64,000 nt of DNA from Enoplolaimus lenunculus (Eukaryota > Nematoda > Enoplea > Enoplida > Thoracostomopsidae). Shown in pieces: positions 41,801-46,254 of this stretch. Below the pieces are notes generated by a model. The model searched no databases. It worked only from the letters and a program-made list of their open reading frames with translations, and was not told where the DNA came from. The stretch lies in assembly GCA_030248215.1 (NCBI GenBank), contig JASANG010001682.1:19642-83641 (forward strand), read 5' to 3'. The number at the start of each line of letters is the position of its first letter. Position 1 is the stretch's first letter. A program made the translations under genes and the position numbers.

Positions 41801-44800
41801 TAAGTTTGACCTCGATAATTATGTTAGTAAGTGACGTGCGGCTAATGTTCTAAATGTCACATCAAGGAAGACGCGAGCTATAGATATTCACCAGATTGCG
41901 ACCGTATACCTCAAACATTGCAGTCTAATGTCATAATATTCCGTTGGATCCGGGGTCAGATGTTAAGTACATACTTCAATAAAATTAAGACCTTATGATA
42001 CTCAATGCTGGTTTTCGTATTCGCAGTATACTTGTTTTTATGTACATGTAAACGGGCCATTTGGCGTAAAATAATGGTTCTTAGTAAAAATAAAAATTGA
42101 GAATTGCGTGCGCTTTTGTATTTGTAGAAATGTGCGCGTTATTAGTTAAAATATGATTTTGCTAAATGTTTGCTGAATGATTTTAACAATGAAAGTTGCG
42201 AAGCTTCGTTAGCCCCAGTCTACTTAAGTATGTACGTTGAGTTATTATTTTGTGTTGCGTAAACTTAATATTTTTTGCTATCATTTTTGCTGTTGGGATT
42301 GTGCAAATATCGAATTTAGATTATGCGAGAGTAAACTTTCGAGTCTATTGAACAATGTTTTTCTGTTCTGATACAGGAAGAATTTGAAACAGTTGAACTA
42401 TTCAAGAACGAACGCGGTGGCCTCGGTATCAAAATTGCCGGCGGTGGCACTGGCCAAAAACGTATTTACGTTAAAGCACTTGTCGACGAACCGGCTTTGT
42501 CGTGTCCAAATATACAACGCGGTGATATTATTGTCTCGGTGCGTAATACTGTTTCTAAGCTTTTTTCTTTACATATTTAGTCCATAAGGGCTTGCCTACT
42601 AAACCTAGACCTAAACCCAAGTTTAAGCATAAGCTTAACATAAGCCTAATGTTTAGATTAACCTTCCTGGCCTCTGAGACTCCCACTCACTTTCCCAGTG
42701 GGCAGGCCCCTATAATTAACATAACCCACTTTTTAACCCTTTTAAATTATTTCATTTTTCGGCGTTACTAGTACATCGTTCGTGTGCATTGAAGATCAAG
42801 CTTCCTTCAAAGTAGCATTCGACCGGGTATGTGGACTGTTACCAGTTTACGTATATCCGGTTGATCTGCGTTCCGGAAAAAATTCACTGTCCGGTCGCAA
42901 CCTGGTGTTCACGTGGTAGTGAAACTGTATAACAGTTACTATAGGGAATTGTCCAAAACACCTTTACCCGTAGACCTACGTCGATATATGCCTTCGGATG
43001 TGCTAAAAGTGTGTATTAAAAAGTTCATATTCGAAAAAACCAAGGAGCTGTACCAGTTTGTTTCACAAACCAAAACACCCCAATAACAAGTTGGCATGCA
43101 TTGATATTGCTCTCAATACGTTGTTTTGTGTTCAATTAAGTAATAACTTCTTACTATGGATTGTATTTGCAAATAATATGTTTAGCACCTATCGCCAGCT
43201 AGTAATAGTTTGTCAAGCAAGGCAATTCCGACAGCTACAAATCTTGATTTACGGCCGGTAACACGTGAATGACGCATGCATCAAATTCTTAATTCTTGGA
43301 GAGCATGAGCAACAAACTATCCGCCTTGCTTGCATGTAGAATTGTGTTTTGTGTTATCAGTTTGTGACTGCTACAGGTCAACAACCGCGATACCAGAGCA
43401 GTAACACATCAGGAAGTTGTTGCACTCCTGAAATCGTCACCATCACCTGTCGTTCTCGGTTTGAGTAGGCCCAAATCGAAGCAACACTCAACAGATAACC
43501 TTGTAAATGAGCCAGATCCTGCTACAAACACTCGTGCAAATTTTCAAAAGGTAGTCATTGTATCCAATGCTTTATTACATGAGTATTAACTTGGTTGATG
43601 TGTTGTGTTTGTGTTGTCTGTTTTGCGCAGTATCCAATAGTTTATTTGATATCCAGTTGTTTGTCAGTATTGAGTCTCGTTTGCGGTATATGTCTATTAA
43701 CTTGTTTCATGATTTTTTATTATCGTTTTTATTTTGAAACTAATCGTGAGTGGAAAATTGCTAATAATGCTAGAAAATTATTATTAAAAATCGCTTTTGT
43801 TATTGTTAGTTACTGGGTTTGTTTAGTTAGCATGAGGTCGCCATCCTCTTACATTTGAGTTTTCTAGCGACGACTCAAACCATCAAAGCATAACTTCTAA
43901 GGTAGGTAACAAAAACTGCTATTTGTAGCACTGGTTATTGCTGTTTCAGAGGATTGGATCATCTCGACGCAGCAGTGTCAAAGTTGCATCAAAACCTGCG
44001 CCACCTGAAAATTTAATAACTGTTGTGTTAACGAAACCGTCACCAGAGTCGAAAATTGGTCTCAGTCTTGGCAAACCACCCCAACGGCAGCATTATGCTC
44101 CTGATCTTTCTTCGACCTATCAACATTTAGTGTCGCAAATTTATATTCGCGATGTTATACCGAACGGCGTTGCAGCATTGGACGGCAGGCTAAGAATTGG
44201 TGATCGTTTAGTGGAGGTATTTTAATGCCAATTTGCCACAAATATTTTATGTTTAAGACCTAATTGATTTTTATAAATCATTTTGTTTGTGGAAAACGTT
44301 GGCCTTATTTATGCCTTCACCTTTGTTTTTATGGTACTTTGGTAATACTCGATGTAGTATTGTTGTTATGGCATCTTTAGGCTACAAAATCTGGATTAAA
44401 TATACAAATTGTTGTGCTGAAAAATTTGTACATTTGAACTGTGAGATACTTTGATATAGTTGTTATTGTCAAATTGGAAAGTTGGAAGGTCTTTATCAAA
44501 AGTTACTCGCTGGATCACTTCGGATGATTTTCCTTTTGAGATTTTCAAATAAAGCCTTTCTGATTTAAATAAAATGTGTCATTTTCGATTTTTGGCTGAT
44601 TCGAGTTAAGCGAGATCATGTATTTCTTGCAGTCACATTCTTAACGCATAAAATATATAAAACTAGTCTTATTTTTGTAGCGTAGGGTGAAGCTGAGAAA
44701 AGTAGTGCTGAAAGTTAGGCAGACCTCACAGCCAACGAAATGTTTTAATATCGTACGTTCGTTCACTTATTATCTATGGGAAACTGTTTTGCTAGCATAG

Positions 44801-45053
44801 GTATAAGCACCAGCGTAATTTTATGAATCGGAATTTGTCATTGTTTGCGTTACAGAGACACACAATAATATTTGGTTTTGTTTGTGCTTTGCAAATCTAA
44901 CAACGTTTTTCTGTTCTTGTAGTGTCTTTGTGTTGATATGTGTTGTGTTCTATTGTTTTAGGTGAATGGATCTTCTGTTGCTGATTGCACTCCCGCAGAC
45001 GTTGTCCACCAAATGAAATCAGCTGATAGTACTATTTCTTTAGTTGTACAGAG
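3569..45053 (+). CDS. PTPN13: PTPN13/PTP-BL-like KIND-FERM-PDZ scaffold gene, 3' end not found
   Basis: Spliced gene. Exons: 3569-3782, 4457-4746, 5646-5702, 7918-8010, 17079-17181, 17629-18288, 18392-18440, 19015-19142, 20507-20627, 20788-21229, 21493-21953, 22991-23276, 23970-24309, 30786-31078, 31791-31871, 32251-32614, 32915-33080, 33505-33733, 34146-34262, 35776-35934, 36315-36535, 36810-36895, 37199-37385, 37902-38299, 39144-39332, 39481-40501, 40761-40863, 42377-42538, 43377-43550, 43860-43901, 43950-44216, 44962-45053. Every intron is GT-AG and the phases close at all junctions, giving about 2,531 residues. Domain order is KIND (about 32-215), linker, FERM (about 1280-1650), PDZ1 (about 1862-1945), PDZ2 (about 2289-2375), PDZ3 (about 2432-2531). 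KIND plus FERM plus PDZ in this order is diagnostic of PTPN13, a submembranous scaffold phosphatase. The linker before FERM is roughly three times the vertebrate length. PDZ4-5 and the phosphatase domain are not seen. The model is read by eye and small exons could be missing. Confidence 0.88.
4140..4225. repeat. eroded 3' end of a hAT-type MITE
   Basis: Contains ggaaccggacttccggttgc followed by acctg, the right TIR of the CAGGGTGCAACC family with changes. No matching left end nearby. Confidence 0.4.
4457..4746 (+). CDS. PTPN13: exon 2: KIND domain, middle
   Basis: Acceptor ttttag, donor gttcgt. The two leading bases complete the codon split with exon 1. It contains LFYPDGSISF, which aligns with the LLLPSGSVSF strand of human PTPN13, and ends in LIALEK, aligning with the VEK before the next helix. 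A Ser/Asn/Thr-rich loop lies between the two. Confidence 0.88.
5120..5482. mobile_element. small TIR element (~0.36 kb)
   Basis: Left end TTGGGCTAGTCCAGGGCGGA followed by ATTACGACTTGGCTAGCCC. The right end contains the same arrangement inverted (ggctggcccaaatcgtaatt, then ccgctttgaactggctcaa). No coding capacity. Lies in intron 2. Confidence 0.55.
5646..5702 (+). CDS. PTPN13: exon 3: short KIND exon (19 codons)
   Basis: Encodes MYTYCFGGALNYALLYNDQ between ttttgtttcag and gtaagt. It aligns with the IYSLGMTLYWGADY helix of the family. Phase 0 on both sides. Too short for an ORF scan, but the helix is the most conserved part of KIND domains. Confidence 0.85.
5787..7027 (+). mobile_element. DINE-1/Helentron-like element, itself carrying a MITE
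   Basis: Begins ATTGAGCGAAG, has a (GTCY)n tract at about 5825-5862, then the shared block aggaacggctgaacggattt, then about four degenerate repeats of roughly 150-180 bp, and ends GAGCTTCGTTCAATAAATGT followed by AGTCCCACTACGACTGGT. The (GTCY)n tract, internal tandem repeats and 3' hairpin before CTGG match known DINE-1/mini-me (HINE) structure. It is interrupted by the MITE at 5981-6365. Confidence 0.6.
5981..6365 (+). mobile_element. hAT-type MITE, 385 bp, 8-bp target duplication
   Basis: TIRs CAGGGTGCAACCGGAATTAC and GGAATTCCGGTTGCACCCTG. Flanked by GCTACAGG at 5973-5980 and 6366-6373. The 8-bp duplication and CAGGG ends point to the hAT superfamily. The interior has GGAACCGG repeats and no ORF. 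Inserted in a DINE-like element. Confidence 0.88.
7079..7806. mobile_element. 728-bp element with ~58-bp terminal inverted repeats
   Basis: Left end GTTCACAATATCTTTTCTCA, then gctgcgcaccaaaaacgtca. The right end is the near-exact reverse complement (…tgacgtttttggtgcgcaac, then tgagaaaagatattgttaac). GCAGC flanks both sides. Inside are two strong hairpins, 7131-7170 (gttaacgagtg arms) and 7198-7253 (ccttaccctaacg arms). No transposase. Superfamily not determined. Confidence 0.75.
7918..8010 (+). CDS. PTPN13: exon 4: end of KIND domain (31 codons)
   Basis: Encodes DLYSLLNMVVIAQPDIRPSL and flanks, the helix-turn-Arg-Pro end of a kinase-like C-lobe (compare LNSILLGMCEDVIYARVSVR in the vertebrate protein). 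Acceptor atttcag, donor gtacag, phase 0 both sides. The 5' flank is a nested stack of transposons ending about 25 bases before the exon. Confidence 0.85.
8880..9731 (+). CDS. RTE endonuclease with inserted PHD-type finger (N-terminal part of ORF)
   Basis: Starts MSFQPYRF. Endonuclease motifs: LRIASWNVRT (catalytic Asn), CLSETRF (catalytic Glu), VSVYAPTEG and VAGDWNAQLG (Asp/Asn). Between SETRF and the next strand, residues 84-130 hold C84-x2-C87-x10-C98-x2-C101-x4-H106-x2-C109-x17-C127-x2-C130 with Trp126, the Cys4-His-Cys3 pattern of a PHD finger (9129-9269). After GDWNAQLG the frame runs about 45 residues out of register to 9731. About 50 family residues carrying the DY(I/V)LVSRRW segment are missing, so the enzyme is dead in this copy. 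Confidence 0.85.
   Translation: MSFQPYRFNFHRRQELRIASWNVRTLLPSGATDIVSRTLSRHDINIACLSETRFPDSGCKPILPCFKTDNRRQRFTDSNFRYPCTVCLGNATRGSIGCTKCGLWCHYTCAGFDCIRTARASAAAWKCIVCRDEEKANEDLPKKSYTLHWSGPSDGSGNHGVGIALEQSLASCVKACDFISPRVMRIRVKCRPFNLCIVSVYAPTEGSTDAVKDQFYSEVDTALAGVAKSDFLIVAGDWNAQLGPRHPCEGTSWCVTDGEPQCWTAERSGATNGAPTMVLSDAV
9638..9877 (+). CDS. RTE endonuclease C-terminal fragment
   Basis: In a different frame from the N-terminal part, this gives RWRTSVLDSRTFWGNEW, then SSDHGLVRCRVRIRF, the Ser-Asp-His motif that ends AP endonucleases, and a connector ending at TAG 9875-9877. The same frame reopens at 9890 as the reverse transcriptase, so the stop is probably a point mutation in what was one ORF. Confidence 0.8.
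   Translation: MRDRWRTSVLDSRTFWGNEWSSDHGLVRCRVRIRFSASKSRPMKKRYDVDRFKVVETREDFRQTYVRVGTAHNADADVE
9890..11911 (+). CDS. RTE reverse transcriptase, 673 aa
   Basis: Open for 673 codons. RT motifs in order: WEIAEVVPLFKKGGK, NYRGISLLDIASKILE, ENQAGFRAGRSCADQIFTLR, FVDFAAAFDSIDR (first catalytic Asp), HTGVRQGGISSPILF, LTFADDIAVL (catalytic Asp pair at about 11083-11094), and FTYLGSSISS. The thumb/C-terminal part has RRIYMACVRPVLLYACETW and WFGHVARM, typical of RTE proteins that databases often label craniofacial development protein 2-like. No RNase H domain, as expected. Confidence 0.92.
   Translation: MATNLNQACSETLGVRRINRSGWISNETISLMDQRRSQPKCNRLRNAVRRAVAGDREVMWTRFVVDAEQANRVGDSRKLFQMVKSLNKKGCAPPTLKDRNGILIDGKQAKLDRWAEHFKELLNRPSPANPLSAEDLGTPIPATCIRVEPPSLEDVKKAIRSTRSGRAGGEDGLPPEAYKYGGEPVATELVSLFETIWRSESIPSDWEIAEVVPLFKKGGKSMYKNYRGISLLDIASKILEAVLIDRIKQWRDPLTRENQAGFRAGRSCADQIFTLRQVIETRNEFGRATFIGFVDFAAAFDSIDRDSLWLIMAASGVPQKIISMFRALYRSTKCRVGVCGTATDTFEIHTGVRQGGISSPILFSWCEDWLLKVSFDDHVDGVLMGSETDDSSVLSDLTFADDIAVLAESPEQLQRMLDRLGENAKRVGLVISTAKTKILCCGTETRPKISIARETIEVVDDFTYLGSSISSSGDGSTEIRTRIAKAYNAMLALKAVWGNRNLSKQLKRRIYMACVRPVLLYACETWPIKANHERRLDAFDHRMLRWILHVSYRDHVTNVEVRRQMGIKETVSESILKRRLYWFGHVARMETVRLPFKSLFHPIPADEGWRRPFRGVRNTWQRKLFKDVNCRPVHDIVNRNAAVFKRDYLTLLRQLAMDRSGFVLLVDKIASCK
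13825..14040 (-). CDS. possible 5' exon of the DUF7869-type gene, unrecognised
   Basis: Minus-strand ORF starting MDVVGIIDRKDIFNARHM with HDCFDVIDLLCEELKKLRLH. A donor gtaaga occurs at about 13873 and an acceptor ttgttttag at about 13682, after which an open stretch continues to about 13510. It could be the first exon of the neighbouring remnant or a separate fragment. No family recognised. Confidence 0.3.
   Translation of the reverse strand: MDVVGIIDRKDIFNARHMLQECQKPLHSDIHDCFDVIDLLCEELKKLRLHCSPMKCKILIMLKMKPLHECS
14410..14517. repeat. short fold-back element
   Basis: Ends GCGGAATAGATCTAAGTCAAT and, inverted, attgacttacatctattttc. About 108 bp in all, with a second inner copy of gagctaagtcaa. 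The rest of 14041-15165 holds nothing recognised. Confidence 0.45.
15166..15850 (+). mobile_element. DINE-1/Helentron-like element, eroded copy
   Basis: Starts ATTGAGCGAAGCTCTATG, keeps the aacagctgaaccgattttga block, two or three internal repeats (ccaaaacagataatg-type) and a terminal TATGACTGGT. The (GTCY)n tract is almost gone, suggesting an old copy. 15851-17078 beyond it is intron without recognised content. Confidence 0.55.
17079..17181 (+). CDS. PTPN13: exon 5: acidic linker exon
   Basis: Acceptor tgtttaag, donor gtaaac. Starts in phase 0, as exon 4 requires, and leaves phase 1. Encodes an acidic segment (FHEDDGVEVADVDLELFNYA). No domain recognised. Support is the matching phase on both sides and open coding over 34 codons. 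Confidence 0.7.
17629..18288 (+). CDS. PTPN13: exon 6: Ser-rich linker with poly-Asn tract
   Basis: Acceptor ttttttcag, donor gtaagc. Encodes about 220 low-complexity residues: a Ser-rich part (SSYGSQASTYSSPSSAH), a long run of Asn encoded by an (AAT)n microsatellite at 17848-17894, then an acidic part ending EEDNTSPCLLG. Probably intrinsically disordered. No domain recognised. Confidence 0.75.
17848..17894 (+). repeat. (AAT)n microsatellite inside coding exon 6
   Basis: About 15 uninterrupted AAT/ATA-phase triplets that encode Asn in the gene frame. The tract length is divisible by three, so length changes by whole units keep the frame. Confidence 0.85.
18392..18440 (+). CDS. PTPN13: exon 7: 49-nt linker exon
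   Basis: Acceptor attttcag, donor gtgagt. Encodes DAVQKTIDVSYSGDERG. Phase 1 in, phase 2 out, agreeing with both neighbours. Confidence 0.65.
19015..19142 (+). CDS. PTPN13: exon 8: linker
   Basis: Acceptor aatatttag, donor gttggt. Encodes about 43 hydrophilic residues rich in Asn, Asp, Arg and Ser (for example SSDHTNRDRSRASAISSQ). Phase agrees with exons 7 and 9. No domain. Confidence 0.65.
19387..20235 (+). mobile_element. DINE-1/Helentron-like element, 3' end truncated
   Basis: Starts ATTGAGCGAAACTCGGAGTT, with a GTCY-like tract at about 19451-19470 and four tandem repeats of roughly 150-180 bp (attgaatagttagctaatag per unit). It stops at about 20235 without the CTGG end. It gives the uninterrupted version of the segment that carries the MITE in the 5787 copy. 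Confidence 0.6.
20507..20627 (+). CDS. PTPN13: exon 9: linker
   Basis: Acceptor atgcttcag, donor gtgagt. Encodes IPISIREDSTAETVAKF and a basic, Ser-containing tail. Phase 1 in, phase 2 out. No domain recognised. Confidence 0.7.
20788..21229 (+). CDS. PTPN13: exon 10: basic helix and Cys-rich segment
   Basis: Acceptor aatttttag, donor gtaagc. About 148 residues: an Arg-rich amphipathic helix (LRARLDRLLLQYL), then a Cys-containing part with CDMCRRERAAVL and RCCSM. The paired cysteines could be a small metal site, but no known zinc-finger spacing is complete. Confidence 0.75.
21493..21953 (+). CDS. PTPN13: exon 11: acidic linker
   Basis: Acceptor tttctcag, donor gtaagt. About 153 residues, strongly acidic and aromatic (PYVDYTALFGTARS, DLEDDDDEFQRPF). 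Predicted disordered. Phase 0 in, phase 2 out. Confidence 0.78.
22991..23276 (+). CDS. PTPN13: exon 12: basic Ser-rich linker
   Basis: Acceptor gtggtttcag, donor gtaggt. 96 codons rich in Ser, Lys and Arg (SGRSSKKSLTADLDSKS, SIRSSQRSTHNRGSKNK). Many potential phosphorylation sites; no domain. Phase 2 in, phase 0 out. Confidence 0.75.
23970..24309 (+). CDS. PTPN13: exon 13: linker with poly-Asp tract
   Basis: Acceptor ctgctttaag, donor gttggt. 113 codons containing a run of Asp/Glu encoded by GAT/GAC repeats at about 24146-24190 (YDDDDDADDDDDEDE), followed by a helix-like HEELIAAADAYANAL. Phase 0 in, phase 1 out. Confidence 0.75.
24753..25148 (+). mobile_element. hAT-type MITE, 396 bp, 8-bp target duplication
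   Basis: TIRs CAGGGTGCAACCGGAATTAC and GGAATTCCGGTTGCACCCTG; duplication GTAGGGTC at 24745-24752 and 25149-25156. Very similar to the 5981 copy, so both are recent insertions. Non-coding. Confidence 0.9.
25265..25396. mobile_element. GC-rich fold-back MITE, PIF/Harbinger-like
   Basis: Ends AGGGTTGTGCTGTAC and GTATAGCGCAACCCT, flanked by TTA on both sides if the ends are taken at GGG and CCC. The interior is nearly a perfect palindrome (ccgtccgtcacc against ggtgacggacgg). The TTA duplication and GGG ends suggest PIF/Harbinger; this is inference. Confidence 0.6.
25833..26218 (-). mobile_element. hAT-type MITE, older copy
   Basis: CAGGGTGCAACGG at the left and TTCTGGTTGCACCCTG at the right. 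The interior is the family sequence in reverse. Flanks ATGGTGTC and ATGGAAGC agree at only five of eight positions, consistent with an eroded duplication. Confidence 0.7.
26997..27177. mobile_element. 181-bp hAT-like MITE (CAGTGGCGGATCCAGG end)
   Basis: The right end, read inverted, is CAGTGGCGGATCCAGGGGGG, an end shared by many animal hAT MITEs; the left end CAGTGAGTTGTAGATCTAGG is its eroded partner. Flanks GACGAACG (26989-26996) and GACAAGCG (27178-27185) match at six of eight bases. Remaining intron 27186-30042 has no recognised gene; 28850-28990 resembles 37550-37780 (a shared CCGGTCGCACCCTG-type repeat). Confidence 0.6.
28850..28998. repeat. fragment of a second CCGG-rich TIR family
   Basis: Contains gcagttttatgatattcagc, ccacaaccgtaaatatccgg and the end ccggtcgcaccctg. 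Similar sequence lies at 37550-37780 and 42825-42910. Probably a relative of the hAT-type MITEs; no target duplication shown. Confidence 0.4.
30043..30553 (+). mobile_element. DINE-1/Helentron-like element, short copy
   Basis: ATTGACCGAAACGAAGCTCC at the start, gtggatgtccgtccga as GTCY remnant, the gaacccactgagc-type block, about two internal repeats, and the end GAGCTTCGCTCAATACATGT then AGGTCGAACTACGACTGGT. Confidence 0.6.
30786..31078 (+). CDS. PTPN13: exon 14: basic Ser/Arg linker
   Basis: Acceptor tatttgcag, donor gtttgc. 98 codons. Starts acidic (RRFDDEDIVEVS) and turns into RS-rich sequence (RRGSMRVSSTRRGSGSS, KRSLRGSKRAS). Directly phase-compatible with exon 13 across a 6.5-kb intron. 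Confidence 0.75.
31791..31871 (+). CDS. PTPN13: exon 15: pre-FERM segment (27 codons)
   Basis: Acceptor atgttttag, donor gtaaac. Encodes EMASPEFLYASRRQCIRL and nine more residues. It aligns loosely with the PEFVKMTIEPFISLDLP segment just before FERM in vertebrate PTPN13. Phase 0 both sides. Confidence 0.7.
31872..32250 (+). other. intron 15, nothing further recognised
   Basis: AT-rich intron between two phase-0 exons. I see no repeat family member or RNA gene in it. The same holds for introns 33081-33504, 33734-34145, 34263-35775 and 38300-39143. Confidence 0.5.
32251..32614 (+). CDS. PTPN13: exon 16: Gly/Ser lead and FERM F1 lobe start
   Basis: Acceptor ccagttttag, donor gtaggt. About 73 Gly/Ser-rich residues, then VLVLLLNGQRIDVTC and LTEHYLFGLTYLK. 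These align with the VNIMLLNGQRLELTC and LVEHHLFALATLK of vertebrate PTPN13, the ubiquitin-like F1 lobe of FERM. Confidence 0.9.
32915..33080 (+). CDS. PTPN13: exon 17: FERM F1 lobe end
   Basis: Acceptor cttctag, donor gtacgc. Encodes DGEHFFFEPDEKISKSAPPG and LYLRIKFYPDALDFV, aligning with DNEYFFVDPDLKLTKVAPEG and LFFRIKFF in the vertebrate protein. The FFFxPD and LRIKFYP motifs are standard FERM markers. Confidence 0.9.
33505..33733 (+). CDS. PTPN13: exon 18: FERM F2 lobe, first half
   Basis: Acceptor cgttcag, donor gtcagt. Encodes HQLYLQLRRDLIDERLQC and LAALALQAEYGD, nearly identical to the HQYYLQLRKDILEERMHC and LASLALQAEYGD of vertebrates. This alpha-helical F2 signature is the strongest family match in the window. 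Confidence 0.93.
34146..34262 (+). CDS. PTPN13: exon 19: FERM F2 lobe, second half
   Basis: Acceptor ggtttcag, donor gtacgt. 39 codons including LTQMLTEVHVQYAGLS and AELEFLR, matching the LPKLHNTYVGAS and TELEFLK of the family. Phase 0 both sides. Confidence 0.9.
35776..35934 (+). CDS. PTPN13: exon 20: FERM F2/F3 junction
   Basis: Acceptor acgatttcag, donor gttagc. Encodes LREYGIHFHRMF (vertebrate LTEYGVHFHRVH), a roughly 20-residue extra loop rich in Pro/Asp/Gly, then WVGILPRGVILFEE (vertebrate LLGVCSKGVLVFEV), the first strands of the PH-like F3 lobe. Confidence 0.9.
36315..36535 (+). CDS. PTPN13: exon 21: FERM F3 lobe with inserted loop
   Basis: Acceptor ttactgtag, donor gtatgc. Encodes KHPWRDTATLSFNRKKFVIV (vertebrate LRFPWRETKKISFSKKKITL), then about 35 extra Gly/Asn/Ser/Thr residues replacing a tight turn, then ELVFYTDSHKK. 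Leaves phase 2, which fits exon 22. Confidence 0.88.
36810..36895 (+). CDS. PTPN13: exon 22: last helix of FERM F3
   Basis: 86-nt exon between gtttag and gttcgt. Encodes YFVHFASAQHRFGMKMNTWA, which aligns with LLHLCSYQHKFQLQMRAR, the C-terminal helix of the vertebrate FERM domain. Phases match exon 21 (2) and exon 23 (1). Easily missed because a read-through of exon 21 also stays open for a few codons. Confidence 0.8.
37199..37385 (+). CDS. PTPN13: exon 23: post-FERM linker
   Basis: Acceptor tatttttag, donor gtgttt. 62 residues, Ser/Asn/His-rich (KKSTPKIPQISVDLSRLH). No domain. Phase 1 in, phase 2 out. Confidence 0.72.
37902..38299 (+). CDS. PTPN13: exon 24: Ser/Thr-rich linker
   Basis: Acceptor tttattttaag, donor gtaggt. 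133 residues of Ser, Ala, Gly and Thr, with SSQRLTVQAQVDVSG near the start, which may correspond to the RPLSVQAE motif after FERM in vertebrates. The open frame continues upstream to 37702 but that part reads as intron; the phase fits only the 37902 acceptor. Confidence 0.75.
39144..39332 (+). CDS. PTPN13: exon 25: PDZ1, first half
   Basis: Acceptor catcttgtag gives the phase needed after exon 24; acceptors 20-30 bases upstream would break it. Encodes LNLVKDAHFGLGLTLVDGE and VYVKSVTPGGPADLNGRLKL. The match to PTPN13 PDZ1 (LVNLKKDAKYGLGF, FISSVAPGGPADLDGCLKPG) is unmistakable. GLGL is the peptide-binding loop. A small extra exon between 38299 and 39144 is possible. Confidence 0.85.
39481..40501 (+). 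CDS. PTPN13: exon 26: PDZ1 second half and long Ser-rich linker
   Basis: Acceptor tgtttctag, donor gtaaaa. Begins GDRVVSVNGVSLEGKNRHDA (vertebrate GDRLISVNSVSLEGVSHHAA) and completes PDZ1. It then runs on for about 300 disordered residues rich in Ser, Gly, Asp and Asn. At 1,021 nt it is the largest exon. Confidence 0.9.
40761..40863 (+). CDS. PTPN13: exon 27: short linker before PDZ2
   Basis: Acceptor tttcatcag, donor gtacga. 35 codons (SNHSRSSTGELNGSGGDWTD, then LSLRDVPDYDPDK). Phase 2 in, phase 0 out. It lies just inside the left arm of the large inverted repeat and has an intact mirror copy at 63844-63946. Confidence 0.82.
40864..42376 (+). other. intron 27, mostly unrecognised sequence
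   Basis: Contains a paired motif tgtttagcac at 41248 and 41363 and CCGG-type fragments, but no gene. Being inside the left arm, it has a mirror at about 62325-63843, which allows intron divergence between arms to be measured. Confidence 0.45.
42377..42538 (+). CDS. PTPN13: exon 28: PDZ2, first half
   Basis: Acceptor ctgatacag, donor gtgcgt. 54 codons: EEFETVELFKNERGGLGIKI, then IYVKALVDEPALSCPNIQRG and DIIVS. GLGI is the carboxylate-binding loop and RGDIIVS leads into the betaD/E turn. The mirror copy at 62162-62324 has a one-base insertion and altered splice sites. Confidence 0.9.
42595..42725. repeat. palindromic TIR repeat with CCTAAGC-like core
   Basis: Starts agggcttgcctactaaacct and ends agtgggcaggcccct, inverted partners, around aaacctagacctaaacccaa and cataagcctaatg. 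Mirror copy at about 61975-62110. Related in style to the CCCATGTATAGAACAGGG MITEs. Confidence 0.5.
43377..43550 (+). CDS. PTPN13: exon 29: PDZ2, second half
   Basis: Acceptor ctgctacag, donor gtagtc. Begins VNNRDTRAVTHQEVVALLKS, the alphaB helix with its conserved His (THQEV), and VVLGLSRPK, the last strand. Then a hydrophilic linker. Phase 0 both sides. Confidence 0.9.
43860..43901 (+). CDS. PTPN13: exon 30: 42-nt microexon
   Basis: Encodes FSSDDSNHQSITSK between acceptor catttgag and donor gtaggt. A nearer acceptor (ttttctag) would give a stop in the required phase, so the upstream AG is preferred. 14 codons in phase 0, so it could be included or skipped without a frame change. Confidence 0.6.
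43950..44216 (+). CDS. PTPN13: exon 31: PDZ3, first part
   Basis: Acceptor ctgtttcag, donor gtattt. 89 codons: a basic lead, then LITVVLTK, KIGLSLGKPP (KIGLSL as binding loop), a longer betaB-C loop, and IYIRDVIPNGVAALDGRLRI plus GDRLVE. The phase fits exons 29, 30 and 32. Confidence 0.9.
44962..45053 (+). CDS. PTPN13: exon 32: PDZ3, last part
   Basis: Acceptor attgttttag, donor gtaagt. Encodes VNGSSVADCTPADVVHQMKS and STISLVVQR, the alphaB helix and last strand of PDZ3. It leaves phase 2 with a good donor, so the gene continues, but no further domain exon was found before the inverted repeat centre. Intact mirror copy at 59638-59729. Confidence 0.88.
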
Positions 45054-46254
45054 GTAAGTTTTACGTAGCCTAACGTTTTGTGGACAAAGGGAACTTCAAA
45101 ATGATAATTCAATGAAACGTGCCGAAGAGGTATGTTTACATCTGGGACCGACCAGAAATCCCTTTCCGGTGTAATATTCGGCAAAACAATGTTTTGAAAA
45201 TGAAAATGCTTACTTTTGAAACATTTGGCAAACTTAAAATCGCCAGAATAATAAAGTTTGTTAAAAATAAAACGTAGTGCACGCTAGATAGATTTTGATT
45301 TGTGTGTTTTTCCTTCCACTTAGGGTGTAAATCATTGTATGTGTGTATGTACTTTGATGATTGCAAATTTTCCGTTATGCATTGTTTGCATATTTTAGAC
45401 AGCATGTGGATTCGTGAACCGATATAATATTGGATCAAATTTGCCATGTTTCTCGCCGTGGTGCCTTTACAATATTTATAATAAATTCTACCAGTGCACG
45501 AAGAACAGAATTAACATGTATGTGTATGTATTATTACAACTGGTTCGAACTAAGCTTTACTGTTGGGTTAGGAAATGGAATCATAAAAAGTAACGTGTCT
45601 TATGTGTACGCATACTTTTAGCGAGAATTTATTTTTATGTTCATTGCATCCATGAGTATAAAGTATGTACCTACATTTACATTTTAACGGTATACCATTC
45701 TTAGTGTGTAACGCGCAGCGTCGAGCAAACATTCGGTTTAGCACTTGGCGGTTTTGAAAATTCTTATCGTTTACTATTTCTTGCATATTAGAGTTCCTAA
45801 ATACCAAATGTCCCTGAACAAATAAATAAACGGTTGCGATCAGTACGAAGTTCTGTAAAAAGATTAAGGGACAATACTAATGCGATCACTACTGTTGTAA
45901 AGAAAGATTAGAATCAGATAACGGTGGAGAATACAACGGCATTAGATAGGTTGGAAAATAAGTAACAGTATGTTAGCCTGAAGGCACGAGTATCCCCTAG
46001 TGCAGCAAAATAAATACATACCCTTTTGTTCGGATCACTACATTAACAATTTTAATTTTAACGCAGTGTCTGAAATTCTTATACCCTGCTTTGTTCAACA
46101 TTGTGTAACTCAAGATTGTTTAATACCGAAGTTTTACATTTGTTTCCAACAAGTTATCTATACCGCCGCTGCCAGAACTTATGCTAGTGGTGCAGGATCC
46201 GTTAAATTTAAACAGAAAGTTAATCGCGTTTGTCTAGACATTTTATGCATATAT

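Noticed and set aside
45136-45447. Minus-strand frame with an identical protein at 59244-59555
   Set aside because: The identity is only the inverted repeat seen twice; it is not evidence of coding. The same applies to the pairs 46000/58401, 47033/57461, 47326/57126 and 50576/54100.
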